A stretch of DNA of 64,000 nucleotides from Maledivibacter sp. (lineage in GTDB: Bacteria; Bacillota; Clostridia; Peptostreptococcales; Caminicellaceae). Both the position numbers and the translations under genes were made by a program. Shown here one piece after another: positions 23,721 to 32,431 of the stretch (positions are counted from its first letter, which is position 1; each line of letters starts with the position of its first letter). The notes beneath the pieces were generated by a model, which had not been told where the DNA came from, ran no database searches, and was given only the letters and a program-made list of their open reading frames with translations. Location of the stretch: NCBI GenBank assembly GCA_025210375.1, contig JAOASB010000010.1, forward strand, positions 1-64,000, in the 5' to 3' direction.

Positions 23721-25049
23721 ATGGAGAATAAATTACTAGAAGCTGTGAAAAGTGCAGGAATAGTTGGGGCTGGAGGAGCTGGATTTCCAACCCATGTAAA
23801 GCTGAATGCAAGGGCAGAGTATATTGTTGTAAATGGTGCAGAATGTGAGCCCCTGCTTAGGGTTGACCAACAGCTCATGGCCCTTAAAACAAAGGAAATA
23901 TTAGAAGCATTAAATAGAATAGTTAAGGAGACAGGGGCTAAAAAGGGGATAATGGCCCTTAAGGGAAAATATAAGAGGGCCTTAGAAAGCCTAGATAAAC
24001 ATATTTCTGAGTATGGGAACCTGGAGATATTCAAGCTAGGGAATTTTTATCCTGCAGGAGATGAACAGGTTACAGTCTATGAAGTATTAAAGAGAATAGT
24101 ACCCGAGGGGGGAATCCCCCTTGGTGTAGATGTAATCGTCATAAATGTTGAAACTCTATTAAATGTATATAATGCATTAAATGGTGGTGCAGTTACAGAG
24201 AAGTACCTAACTATAACTGGAGCAGTTAAGAATCCTATAACCGTAAAGGTCCCTATAGGAATAACCATAGCCCAGGCCATAGAATTAGCTGGTGGACCTT
24301 TGGTAAAAGAGTTTAAGGTCATCGACGGAGGCCCTATGATGGGTAAGATTATTGATGATATAGAGGGGCCGGTTACAAAAACAACTAAGGGATTAATACT
24401 TCTACCTAGTGATCATCCACTTCTTAGATCAAAGGATAAGAGCATAGAGAGTATGTTAAAGGAGGCAAGGACTGCCTGTTGTCATTGTTCATTGTGTACA
24501 GAGGTTTGTCCAAGGAATCTGTTAGGACATAATCTGTATCCCCATAAAATAATGAGGACAGCGGGTTATGGAAGCACCTGTGATATAAATACTTCTATAA
24601 CAGAAGCCTTTCTATGCTGTGAATGTAGACTTTGTGAGCAAGCATGTATTATGGGTCTACAGCCTTGGAAACTGAATAGTCTTCTTAAAAGTCAGATGGG
24701 TCAAAGGGGTATTAAGAACGATAATAATAGAAAACCCATTGAAGCTAATCCCTTCAGGGAATACAGGAAGTTTCCAGTGAAAAAGTTAGTGGCCCGCTTA
24801 GGCCTTGAGAAGTATGATGTTGAGGCTCCACTTAAAGAAGAAATCACAAGGGAATTTAAAACTATTAAATTGAATAGAAGACAACATATAGGAGCAAGTT
24901 CTGAGCCGATTGTAAAGGTAGGAGATAGGGTTACCAAGGGGCAGATAATTTTAGAGGCTCCAGAAAATAAATTAGGAGCAAATATACATTCAAGTGTCGA
25001 TGGTCGGATTGAAGAAATCCACGATGATTATATCTTGATTAGTAGTTAA
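23721..25049 (+). CDS. pduS: PduS-like RnfC-type iron-sulfur flavoprotein
   Basis: About 442 residues. ATG at 23,721 is preferred over an upstream TTG at 23,682, which lies inside PduP. The N-terminus GIVGAGGAGFPTHVKL is the FMN-binding glycine-rich loop of RnfC/PduS. A SLBB-like region follows. Two ferredoxin-type clusters are seen: CCHCSLCTEVCP and CCECRLCEQAC. In B12-dependent pdu systems PduS reduces cobalamin; here the dehydratase needs none, so it more likely moves electrons for NADH recycling, possibly together with the PduT-like shell protein. Confidence 0.93.
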   Translation: MENKLLEAVKSAGIVGAGGAGFPTHVKLNARAEYIVVNGAECEPLLRVDQQLMALKTKEILEALNRIVKETGAKKGIMALKGKYKRALESLDKHISEYGNLEIFKLGNFYPAGDEQVTVYEVLKRIVPEGGIPLGVDVIVINVETLLNVYNALNGGAVTEKYLTITGAVKNPITVKVPIGITIAQAIELAGGPLVKEFKVIDGGPMMGKIIDDIEGPVTKTTKGLILLPSDHPLLRSKDKSIESMLKEARTACCHCSLCTEVCPRNLLGHNLYPHKIMRTAGYGSTCDINTSITEAFLCCECRLCEQACIMGLQPWKLNSLLKSQMGQRGIKNDNNRKPIEANPFREYRKFPVKKLVARLGLEKYDVEAPLKEEITREFKTIKLNRRQHIGASSEPIVKVGDRVTKGQIILEAPENKLGANIHSSVDGRIEEIHDDYILISS

Positions 25050-25131
25050 AGATAAACAACCTCAAGGTTTAATATATTTTAAGTCTTAATGCTGTTTATC
25101 TATAGTATAATAAAACAGGGGGGATAGTGTA

Positions 25132-26004
25132 ATGTTAACTATAGAGGCTTTATTAGCTGCATTTGGTGGTGGCGTATTTGGTGCCGCATTTGGAGCGTTA
25201 CCCGCATTCATATTTACTGGTTTCGTAGGATTAGTTGGGGTTGCAATAATCGGTAGTGGAGGATCAGTAGATATATTAGGGCAAGTTGCATTTGGAACCT
25301 TGCTAGGGCCACATATAGCCTTTGCAGGGGGTGTGGCTGCAGCGGCCTATGCAGGAAATAAGAAAAAATCCCTAGGAGCAGGAACCGATATACTTTCACC
25401 ACTAATGAAGACGAATGATGCTACGGTTTTAATCGTAGGTGGAGTATTCGGTACCCTAGGCTATGTAATCAACCACCTTTATTCAGGAGTATTAGCATTA
25501 CAAACCGATACAGTTGCTATGACAGTTTTTACATCTGGACTTATAGCGAGACTTGTATTTGGATCAACGGGAATATTTGGGAAATATGAGGAAGATAAAA
25601 CAGCAGGCGGGGCTGCAGGTGGATCGGTAGCAGCTAAGAGAAGATTTGTTCCCGACACTAAGTCCTTATCTACTACAATAGTATTATCATTGGGCCTTGG
25701 CCTTGCAATTTCCTATGTAGTGAATATAACACAAATAGGTACATTGGGTTTTTGTATTAGTGCAGCATCATTGATTTTTGCCCAAACAGGATTTGCCATT
25801 CCCACAACCCATCACATCACATTAATAGCTGGAATTGCTACAATGGCAACGGGTAATATTTTTATAGGAGCAATCTTTGCAGTAGTTTCCGGAGTATTAC
25901 ATGAAATCATTGGACTTACATTTAACAGTTATAATGATACCCATATCGATCCACCGGCAACATCAATATTTATAGTGGCCTTTATAATATTTATGTTTGC
26001 ATAA
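25132..26004 (+). CDS. Gly/Ala-rich integral membrane protein in the microcompartment operon
   Basis: 290 residues with seven or eight predicted hydrophobic spans rich in Gly and Ala (for example LLAAFGGGVFGAAFGALPAF and, near the end, SIFIVAFIIFMFA). Soluble loops contain HIAFAGG, NKKKSLGAGTD and a Gly/Ala-rich AGGAAGGSVAAKRRF. It has its own GGGGGGATAGTG leader 82 bases after PduS and is followed 30 bases later by the PduT-like gene, so it belongs to the operon. I do not recognise the family. A transporter for the diol or its products is the obvious guess, but no motif proves it. Confidence 0.6.
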   Translation: MLTIEALLAAFGGGVFGAAFGALPAFIFTGFVGLVGVAIIGSGGSVDILGQVAFGTLLGPHIAFAGGVAAAAYAGNKKKSLGAGTDILSPLMKTNDATVLIVGGVFGTLGYVINHLYSGVLALQTDTVAMTVFTSGLIARLVFGSTGIFGKYEEDKTAGGAAGGSVAAKRRFVPDTKSLSTTIVLSLGLGLAISYVVNITQIGTLGFCISAASLIFAQTGFAIPTTHHITLIAGIATMATGNIFIGAIFAVVSGVLHEIIGLTFNSYNDTHIDPPATSIFIVAFIIFMFA

Positions 26005-26034
26005 ACATGTCTTTTATGAAAAGAGGCGATAAAA

Positions 26035-26583
26035 ATGAAGAATGCTATTGGACTAGTAGAATTTAAAAGTATAGCGAAGGGAATAGAGACAACGGATGCC
26101 ATGATAAAATCAGCAAATGTAGAGCTAATAATTTCAACGCCTTTATGTCCTGGAAAATATATAACATTAATATGTGGAGATGTTGGAGCAGTAAAGAATG
26201 CGGTTAAGGTTGGAAAGAATGTAGGTGGCATATTTACAATTGATGACTATGTAATACCGAATGTACACAGGGATGTGTTTCCAGCACTGACGGCAACCAC
26301 AGACATTGACAAAGTAACATCCCTAGGAGTTGTAGAAACGATGTCGGCGATAACGGCAGTTGTAGTAGGAGATATAGCAGTTAAAGCGGCCAATGTTCAA
26401 TTACTGGAAATAAGGGTAGCACGGGGCTTAGGAGGAAAGGGTTTTGTGCTTGTTACAGGGGAGATTTCATCGGTTAAATCGGCGTTAAAGACCTGTTTAA
26501 ATAGGTTACAGGATACAGGGGAGATTGTATGTACCTCCGTTATAGCTTCCCCTAGTAAAGAATTGATATCAAAAATTATTTAA
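26035..26583 (+). CDS. PduT-like tandem BMC-T shell protein with pore cysteine
   Basis: 182 residues with two BMC domains (AIGLVEFKSIAKGIETTDAM and LGVVETMSAITAVVVGDIAV). The segment ISTPLCPGKYI carries the Cys that in Salmonella PduT coordinates a 4Fe-4S cluster at the threefold pore. This suggests a trimer that conducts electrons across the shell, matching the neighbouring PduS-like protein. It is the last shell gene before two repeat elements and a terminator. Confidence 0.93.
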   Translation: MKNAIGLVEFKSIAKGIETTDAMIKSANVELIISTPLCPGKYITLICGDVGAVKNAVKVGKNVGGIFTIDDYVIPNVHRDVFPALTATTDIDKVTSLGVVETMSAITAVVVGDIAVKAANVQLLEIRVARGLGGKGFVLVTGEISSVKSALKTCLNRLQDTGEIVCTSVIASPSKELISKII

Positions 26584-26584
26584 A

Positions 26585-26688
26585 TATAGAGAGTTCCAAG
26601 TAAATCTTAATTTATACATGTCAAAACATCCTATGTTTCTGGGAATTTCTGATATGTATAAATTAAAGTTTTGACTGGAATCTCTATA
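26585..26688. repeat. 104-bp palindromic repeat family A, copy 1
   Basis: It starts TATAGAGAGTTCCAAGTAAA and ends TTGACTGGAATCTCTATA; the two arms are imperfect inverted repeats of about 38 bases and contain CTTAATTTATACAT and ATGTATAAATTAAAG. The TATA at each end looks like a TA-target duplication. Other copies are at 30,838, 36,191, 47,318 and 61,957. Confidence 0.85.
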
Positions 26689-26718
26689 AAAAAAGCTTTT
26701 AATGTTTAGCTTTATCAA

Positions 26719-26880
26719 ATGAGCAAATTGCATAATTACTTTCTATAAAATCCCTATACTACATGTAGTTTAAAAATCTTCAAAGCTATACCACCAAATA
26801 TGCTATATCTTAAATATTCAAATTAAGGATGATATTCGCATATTAGGCTTAGCCAAGTAAGAGTTATGCAATTTCCTCAA
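26719..26880. repeat. 162-bp palindromic repeat family B, copy 2
   Basis: Termini TGAGCAAATTGCATAATTAC and GAGTTATGCAATTTCCTCAA are inverted repeats. The copy is the reverse complement of the one at 17,937-18,098 over its whole length. Confidence 0.8.
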
Positions 26881-26905
26881 ATATTATGATTTATTGGTCT
26901 AGAGG

Positions 26906-26938
26906 GGCTGTCTCATAAAAAAATTTTATGAGACAGCC
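26906..26938 (+). terminator. Terminator of the shell operon
   Basis: A perfect 15-bp stem (GGCTGTCTCATAAAA with TTTTATGAGACAGCC), three-base loop. No long T-run follows on the plus strand, so termination strength is uncertain. Confidence 0.65.
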
Positions 26939-27041
26939 TTAGGGTGTTTTAGAATGAATGAGATTTCAAATAACTTAGAAGTTTATCATTTTAAGACATA
27001 TATCACTGATAGGTTATATCAAAATTTTAAGGAGTATGGAT

Positions 27042-28073
27042 ATGGATAATGAAATACTAGATGTTAATTTTCACGATATAGAATTATCACAAGTTATAGA
27101 TTTAGATTTTCTTCAAAGGCTTCAGGATAACTTTGCAGATGCCATAGGGGTGGCAAGTATTACCGTTGATATGGAGGGAAATCCTGTTACTAAGCCTAGT
27201 AATTTCACAAGGTTTTGTATGGACTTAACCAGAACTACGGATGAGGGATTGAAAAGGTGCATGAAATGTGACGCACAGGGTGGAAAGATGGCCTCTGAAA
27301 GTGGAAAGCCTACGCTATACGAATGTCATGCCGGTCTTGTGGATTTTGCAGCACCTATTATGCTTGAGGGAAGGCAGATAGGTTCTATTATTGGTGGACA
27401 GGTTCTAACAGAGGAGCCCAATGAAGAAAAATTTAGAAGTATAGCAAGAGAAATAGGTATAGACGAATATGAGTATTTAGATGCAATAAAGGAAATAGAA
27501 CCAGTATCAAGGAAAAGAATTGAAAAAGCGGCGGATTTACTTTATATGGTAGCAAAAAATATTTCTGAGATGGGATACAGGAGATATAAAATAAATAGGG
27601 TTGTAGAAGTACTTAATGACAATCTAGATCAAATTGCATCTACCATGGAAGAATTAGCGGCTTCAGCCATAGAGGTTAGTGAAACACAGAATTTATTAAC
27701 AAAGGAAATAGACAATGTAAATAATTTATCTGCAAGAATTAATCATTTCATAGGATTTATAAAAAATATAGCAGATGATACGGGACTTCTTGGATTAAAT
27801 GCCTCAATAGAAGCCGCAAAGGCTAAGGAGGCAGGAAGAGGATTTAGTGTGGTTGCAAAACAAATAAGGAAGCTATCCGAGGACTCTAAGGAGACGGTAC
27901 TGAAAATCAATAAGTTTACTACAAGTATTGAAGAGAGTGTTAAAAAAACAGTAGAAATTAGTGAGAATACCCTTACAACTAGTGAACAACAGGCTGATGC
28001 CGTTCAAGAGGTAGCTGCAAGTGTACAAGCACTAAGCGATGTGGCCCATCAGCTTTCAGATTTAGCAAAATAA
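27042..28073 (+). CDS. Soluble PocR-domain chemoreceptor-like protein (PocR plus MCP signalling domain)
   Basis: About 343 residues, ATG at 27,042 seven bases after AAGGAG. Residues ~10-165 form a PocR domain with a Cys-rich segment (NFTRFCMDLT, RCMKCDAQGG) and the GLVDFAAPIMLEGRQIGSII core, close to that of the kinase at 11,584. The C-terminal half is a short methyl-accepting chemotaxis signalling domain (ADDTGLLGLNASIEAAKAKE, AGRGFSVVAKQIRKLSE). It has no transmembrane segment, so it would sense a diol inside the cell and signal to CheA/CheW or act otherwise. It is separated from the shell operon by repeats and a hairpin. Confidence 0.88.
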   Translation: MDNEILDVNFHDIELSQVIDLDFLQRLQDNFADAIGVASITVDMEGNPVTKPSNFTRFCMDLTRTTDEGLKRCMKCDAQGGKMASESGKPTLYECHAGLVDFAAPIMLEGRQIGSIIGGQVLTEEPNEEKFRSIAREIGIDEYEYLDAIKEIEPVSRKRIEKAADLLYMVAKNISEMGYRRYKINRVVEVLNDNLDQIASTMEELAASAIEVSETQNLLTKEIDNVNNLSARINHFIGFIKNIADDTGLLGLNASIEAAKAKEAGRGFSVVAKQIRKLSEDSKETVLKINKFTTSIEESVKKTVEISENTLTTSEQQADAVQEVAASVQALSDVAHQLSDLAK

Positions 28074-28134
28074 TCTTGGATAGTTCGTAATAAAAGAAGA
28101 TATATAGTTTAAATGAAATGTTAAAATACCTTGG

Positions 28135-28698
28135 TTGTTTATATACATCAGAAAAAAAGCAATAAAAAATACATTTAATTATTTACTAAGGGCATACAAA
28201 GAAGGTTCAGATAAGGAAGCACGGAGAAAAATGCATGATGCCTCATGTATGGCAGGAATTGCCTTCACAAACTCATCATTAGGTATAAATCATAGCTTAG
28301 CCCATGCTGTGGGAGCAAAATTTAAGCTATCCCATGGAAAAAGCAATGCAATACTTCTTCCCTATGTTATAGGATATAATTCTGGACTTAGAAGTAATAG
28401 TATCGAAAAAGTAGAGGTTGCTGAGAGATATACACAGATTTCAAAGAGCTTAGGATTACCGTCATCAAATGTAATGGAAGGTGTAATAAGTCTAATGGAA
28501 GCCATAAAGGTTTTAAATAGGGAGATGAATATTCCAATTACAATTGAAAAGGCAGGCATTAGCAAGATTGAATTTGAAGACAGCTTAATAGATATGGTAG
28601 ATGGTAGCCTTAAGGATATATGCACAGCTGGAAATCCTATAAAAACAAATAAAGATGATTTAATTAATTTGTTAAGATTGGCTTATAGGGGAGAATAA
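28135..28698 (+). pseudogene. Truncated iron-containing alcohol dehydrogenase (PduQ/EutG-like), C-terminal half
   Basis: About 185 residues equal to the C-terminal, metal-binding half of an iron-type alcohol dehydrogenase: ARRKMHDASCMAGIAFTNSS, GINHSLAHAVGAKFKLSHGK with the His ligands, and ILLPYVIGYN. The NAD-binding N-terminal half (about 190 residues) is absent, there is no good ribosome-binding site, and the region upstream belongs to the 3' end of the chemoreceptor-like gene. In pdu systems this enzyme regenerates NAD by reducing the aldehyde to propanol, so its loss matters. Confidence 0.85.
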
Positions 28699-28750
28699 TT
28701 ATAATAAATTCCAAGGTTTGAATTAAGCCTTGGAATTTATTATAATTATT
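28694..28750 (+). terminator. Long perfect palindrome, terminator after the ADH fragment
   Basis: A 23-bp perfect inverted repeat with a 12-base spacer, overlapping the ADH stop codon. The CCAAGG/CCTTGG core and AT-rich flank could act as a bidirectional terminator and closes the microcompartment region. Confidence 0.65.
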
Positions 28751-28819
28751 AAGAAGAGAAGTACAGTAAATAGATGAGATAGTTCATATATCTTAAAGCT
28801 TAATAGGAGGAATATATGA

Positions 28820-29395
28820 ATGGATGGAATTCAAACATTTCATAGGACGGTAGAAATACCATATAAAAATGATTATATTATAGAACTGGGTACAATGAAT
28901 AATATAGATGAATTAGAAAAGTTATATAATGATTTAAATGATTTTTTAGAATCAGGGACGAATTATGCAGGTTGGAAAAAAGGAGTATACCCTATTAGAG
29001 AAACTGCTGTTAGTGGTATTGAAAATAATAACTTGTTTGTATTAAAAGTAAATAATGAAATAGCAGGTTCAATTATATTAAATCATAAACAAGAATCTGC
29101 ATACTCTCAAGTGAATTGGGGAATTGAAGCGGATCCGAAGGAAATTATTGTAATACATACCCTTGTTGTGAATCCAAAGTATATAAAAAATGGTATTGGG
29201 AAAAAATTAATGGATTTTGCAAAAAAATATGGTATTGAGCGAGGGATAAAAACAATTCGTTTAGATGTTTCCATCCATAATACGCCTGCAATCTCATTGT
29301 ATGAAAAGTGTGGATATAAATATGTGGGAACTGTTGATTTAGGATTAAATATTCCAGAACTAGTTTGGTTTAGACTATATGAATTAGTTTTATAG
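28820..29395 (+). CDS. GNAT-family N-acetyltransferase
   Basis: 191 residues, start nine bases after AGGAGG. The acetyl-CoA-binding region is visible: IIVIHTLVVNPKYIKNGIGK followed by KLMDFAKKYGIERG and ISLYEKCGYKYVG, the usual motif A and B of GNAT enzymes. The substrate is unknown. It stands alone between the microcompartment region and a family B repeat. Confidence 0.88.
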   Translation: MDGIQTFHRTVEIPYKNDYIIELGTMNNIDELEKLYNDLNDFLESGTNYAGWKKGVYPIRETAVSGIENNNLFVLKVNNEIAGSIILNHKQESAYSQVNWGIEADPKEIIVIHTLVVNPKYIKNGIGKKLMDFAKKYGIERGIKTIRLDVSIHNTPAISLYEKCGYKYVGTVDLGLNIPELVWFRLYELVL

Positions 29396-29429
29396 GCAGA
29401 AAATATTTTAAACATATGGATTGTACAAG

Positions 29430-29520
29430 TGAGCAAATTGCATAATTACTTTCTATAAAATCCCTATAATATAGATTTCCCCATATTATGCCTAGCCAAG
29501 TAAGAGTTATGCAATTTTTG
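29430..29520. repeat. Family B repeat, internally deleted copy
   Basis: Both family ends are present (GAGCAAATTGCATAATTACT at the left, AAGAGTTATGCAATTT at the right) but only ~90 bases separate them; the middle is missing. Confidence 0.75.
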
Positions 29521-29634
29521 GTGATTAAATCAACCTATTAGAAATACTAGGTTTCAGTCGTTTGATTTTTCTATTTTATGTAAGTAGTTGCTTTATTTCT
29601 TGTAAAGTAGTGTAAACTAAATAAGGTGGTTTAA

Positions 29635-30195
29635 ATGAGGAACGAAAATGATCCCAGAGTAATTAGGACAAAAAGAAATATAGCTGAGGTTTTATTGACT
29701 CATTTGAGACAAAAACCCTTTGAACAAATTAGTGTCAAATCCATATGTGCTAATGCAATGGTAAGGCGCTCTACCTTTTATGAGCATTTTAATGATAAGT
29801 ATGATTTGTTATCTTATACTGCTAAACATGTATGTGAAAAATTTCCATCTCATATGTTTGTGGAAAATCTAGGTGAGAAAGAGCGATATAAAAGGTTGAT
29901 GGTTGAGTTTTTAGATTTCTTTGAGGAAAACGAAGCTATAATAAAAAATCTTCGAAATAGTAAGGAGGAGACCCTTATAGAGGATATTTTTTTTGAAAGA
30001 ATATCTCGGGATCTTTTGTTTACAATGAAAAGATATTTGGAAAAGAATGGTAAATCAGATATTCATCCTGAATTATATGTTAACTACATTAATAATGCAG
30101 TTTTTGGTGGTTATATATGGTGGCTGAAAGAAAGAAAGCCTATTTCAAAAGAAGATTTGATAGAACAGTTGTTTAAATTGGTCATGATAGATTAA
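29635..30195 (+). CDS. TetR/AcrR-family transcriptional regulator
   Basis: 186 residues with a canonical N-terminal TetR helix-turn-helix: KRNIAEVLLTHLRQKPFEQI and ICANAMVRRSTFYEHFNDKY. The ligand-binding domain is unremarkable. No divergent target gene is adjacent, so its regulon cannot be inferred from position; the next gene is 800 bases away. Confidence 0.9.
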   Translation: MRNENDPRVIRTKRNIAEVLLTHLRQKPFEQISVKSICANAMVRRSTFYEHFNDKYDLLSYTAKHVCEKFPSHMFVENLGEKERYKRLMVEFLDFFEENEAIIKNLRNSKEETLIEDIFFERISRDLLFTMKRYLEKNGKSDIHPELYVNYINNAVFGGYIWWLKERKPISKEDLIEQLFKLVMID

Positions 30196-31001
30196 AGTAT
30201 CGCAAAAAGTAAAATATCTATATAGCCATGTTAGTATTAATTTAAGAAACCGAGGTTATTGTACATAGAAATTATCTTATATAAGTCTCTTACGGGATTA
30301 TTCTTTTAATTTTTATTTGTTTTATTAAAGCTAAAATAAACCGATATTTATTGTATAAACTTCAATTATATTATCTATAAAAATGGACATATCATTCCTT
30401 TTTGTTTTTCTATATGAACAAATTGGAGAAGAGTGTCCTTTTTTTTTGACATCTATTTTAATATAATTAGCTTGAATACAAATTTGTATGTTCCAAGTTC
30501 TTAAGAAATTTCTTAAATATAGCAATTGTTGAAAAATATTTAGTTGCAGTATAGATTGTATTATTTGAGATAATCCTATTTCGCTTAGTAGCAACAGAGT
30601 TTTGATCTTATTGCCAACTAAGTATCTAATTTCTTAGTAAGCAAATCTGGTTGGTTTTGTCTGTTAACATTGAAGTCAATTGATATTTTTTTTTAGCTTG
30701 TATAAAGATTTATAGAAAATTAAGCTTGTTGGAGATGAAGGACGGAACTGAATTATAGAAATATTTCTGATTGTGAAGTCATTCATGGGCTGAAGGTTAT
30801 AACCCTAGGTAAACTATCTTATTGAATTAATATTCTGTATAGGGTTTTCATAGTATAACTTAATTTATACATGTATAAATACCTAGTGTTTCTGGGCGTT
30901 TTAAGTATGCATAAATTAAAGTCTTTACTTAAATCCCTATAACCGGGAAGTTTGTATAAAATAAATTATCAACAAAAATATTGTAAAAGGAGATATTCTA
31001 A
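30196..31001. other. Long intergenic region before the reductase genes
   Basis: No credible gene. An 87-codon minus-strand frame (30,331-30,594) has no ribosome-binding site or family signature and is probably chance. A family A repeat occupies 30,838-30,941, and the AAAGGAGAT site of the next gene lies at 30,986-30,994. I looked for a glycine riboswitch and saw none. Confidence 0.5.
30838..30941. repeat. 104-bp repeat family A, copy 2 (diverged)
   Basis: It starts TATAGGGTTTTCATAGTATA, has the shared CTTAATTTATACATG and CATAAATTAAAGTC arms, and ends AAATCCCTATA; exactly 104 bases like the other copies. Both terminal hexamers have changed together (GGG/CCC instead of GAGA/TCTC), so pairing is preserved. 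Confidence 0.75.
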
Positions 31002-32402
31002 ATGAAACTTACAATGGAAAATTTAGAAGTAAAGGATATTCAATTTGCTGACAATACATATTTCAAAGATGGAATATTGTATGTATGCAAAAAGGAATTG
31101 CTTAATCATGTAAAAGATGAACCGTTATTGAAGGAGATAGAATTTAATATCGTTAGACCAGGAGACAGTGCTAGGGTTATTGAGATTCTAGATGCAATAG
31201 AACCACGATGCAAAGTGGGAGATGATTATAATAATTGGCCTGGGCATCTAAATGAAAGTTTTAAGACTGCTGGTCAAGGAACAACTAGAGCTTTAAAAGG
31301 TATGTCCGTTCTTACTTGTAATTTTGTTCCAAGCCGTATTATGCGTCATGGAATTTCCCTAGATATGTCAGGAGAATATGCTGCATACTCACCATATAGT
31401 AAACTTGTCAATTTGGTTACGGAAATTAAACTTACGGATGATGATACTCTTAAGGCTGCCATAAAGACTGCTGCCCAAGCTAATTATGAACCAGGAGAGG
31501 AAATAGTAGGCTTCTTTGCAAAAACTGAAAGTATACCAGTAGAAGAAAGATTTGAAGCAATAAAAAGAATAAAACTTAAAATCAGCACATATATTGCTCA
31601 GAAAACTTTAGATGTACAAGCTGATAGCATAGAGGTTTTTGATAATGAAACTAGATATCCTAATCTACCTAGAGTCGGTTATGCACTGCAACTCGTAACA
31701 GAACAGTATAATTGTGATGGATATAGCGAATCAATGTTCTATGGTTATCCTATTCAAGATAATTTACCTTGGGTTGTAGAACCTACAGAGGTTTTAGATG
31801 GTGCTATTGCTCAATGTAGTTATGGTCGTTATATGCTAACTTATGAAATCCAAAATGCTGCTGTTATAAAGGATTTATTCCGTGAGCATGGAAAAACTTT
31901 TGATTTTGTAGGAATGGTATTGACATCAGTGAGTTCTGAAGCAAAAAGAAGAAATCTAACTTCGCAAATGGTTGGTAACATTATGAAGGAAACATTAAAA
32001 GTAGATGGTGCTATATTTACTAAGTGTATGGGCGGGGCACCTACTATTTGCATGGGATTAGCAGCCTCAGCATGTGAAGATAGAGGTATTCACACTGTAG
32101 AAATTCAAGATGCCTTTAATCCAATTAATAATATGAATTCAGAAATGATTTTTAATGATATTAGAGTAGGTAAGATTAATCATTCAGTATCTTTTGGTAA
32201 CGCGGCTGTAGGGAATAGAATGGTTATGGATAAAATTTATGGGGGTATTCCTGAGACTCCAGTATGGGGTGTAGGTAGTGGTAGCTTTTATACTTATGAC
32301 AAAGAGCAAGTCAATACATTTGAGTCACAAAGTTCAATTGGACACATATTAGGAGCTATTGCATATTTAGGTGGCTTCAATATGCGTGCAGTTGAATATT
32401 AG
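31002..32402 (+). CDS. Sarcosine/betaine/glycine reductase component B proprotein (GrdE/GrdG/GrdI-like)
   Basis: 466 residues, close to the family of component B proproteins that are cleaved into alpha and beta subunits with a pyruvoyl group derived from an internal Cys. Conserved marks include PGDSARVIEILDAIEPR, EPTEVLDGAIAQCSYGRYML, whose Cys I take as the likely cleavage site, and KCMGGAPTICMG. It is followed 30 bases later by the selenoprotein subunit. It binds the amine substrate as a Schiff base in Stickland-type metabolism. Which amine (sarcosine, betaine or another) cannot be told from the sequence alone. Confidence 0.85.
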   Translation: MKLTMENLEVKDIQFADNTYFKDGILYVCKKELLNHVKDEPLLKEIEFNIVRPGDSARVIEILDAIEPRCKVGDDYNNWPGHLNESFKTAGQGTTRALKGMSVLTCNFVPSRIMRHGISLDMSGEYAAYSPYSKLVNLVTEIKLTDDDTLKAAIKTAAQANYEPGEEIVGFFAKTESIPVEERFEAIKRIKLKISTYIAQKTLDVQADSIEVFDNETRYPNLPRVGYALQLVTEQYNCDGYSESMFYGYPIQDNLPWVVEPTEVLDGAIAQCSYGRYMLTYEIQNAAVIKDLFREHGKTFDFVGMVLTSVSSEAKRRNLTSQMVGNIMKETLKVDGAIFTKCMGGAPTICMGLAASACEDRGIHTVEIQDAFNPINNMNSEMIFNDIRVGKINHSVSFGNAAVGNRMVMDKIYGGIPETPVWGVGSGSFYTYDKEQVNTFESQSSIGHILGAIAYLGGFNMRAVEY

Positions 32403-32431
32403 AAATTTGATTTAGAAAAGGAGTATATTAT

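Noticed and set aside
30331..30594. Minus-strand 87-codon frame
   Set aside because: No ribosome-binding site, biased composition, no recognisable family.
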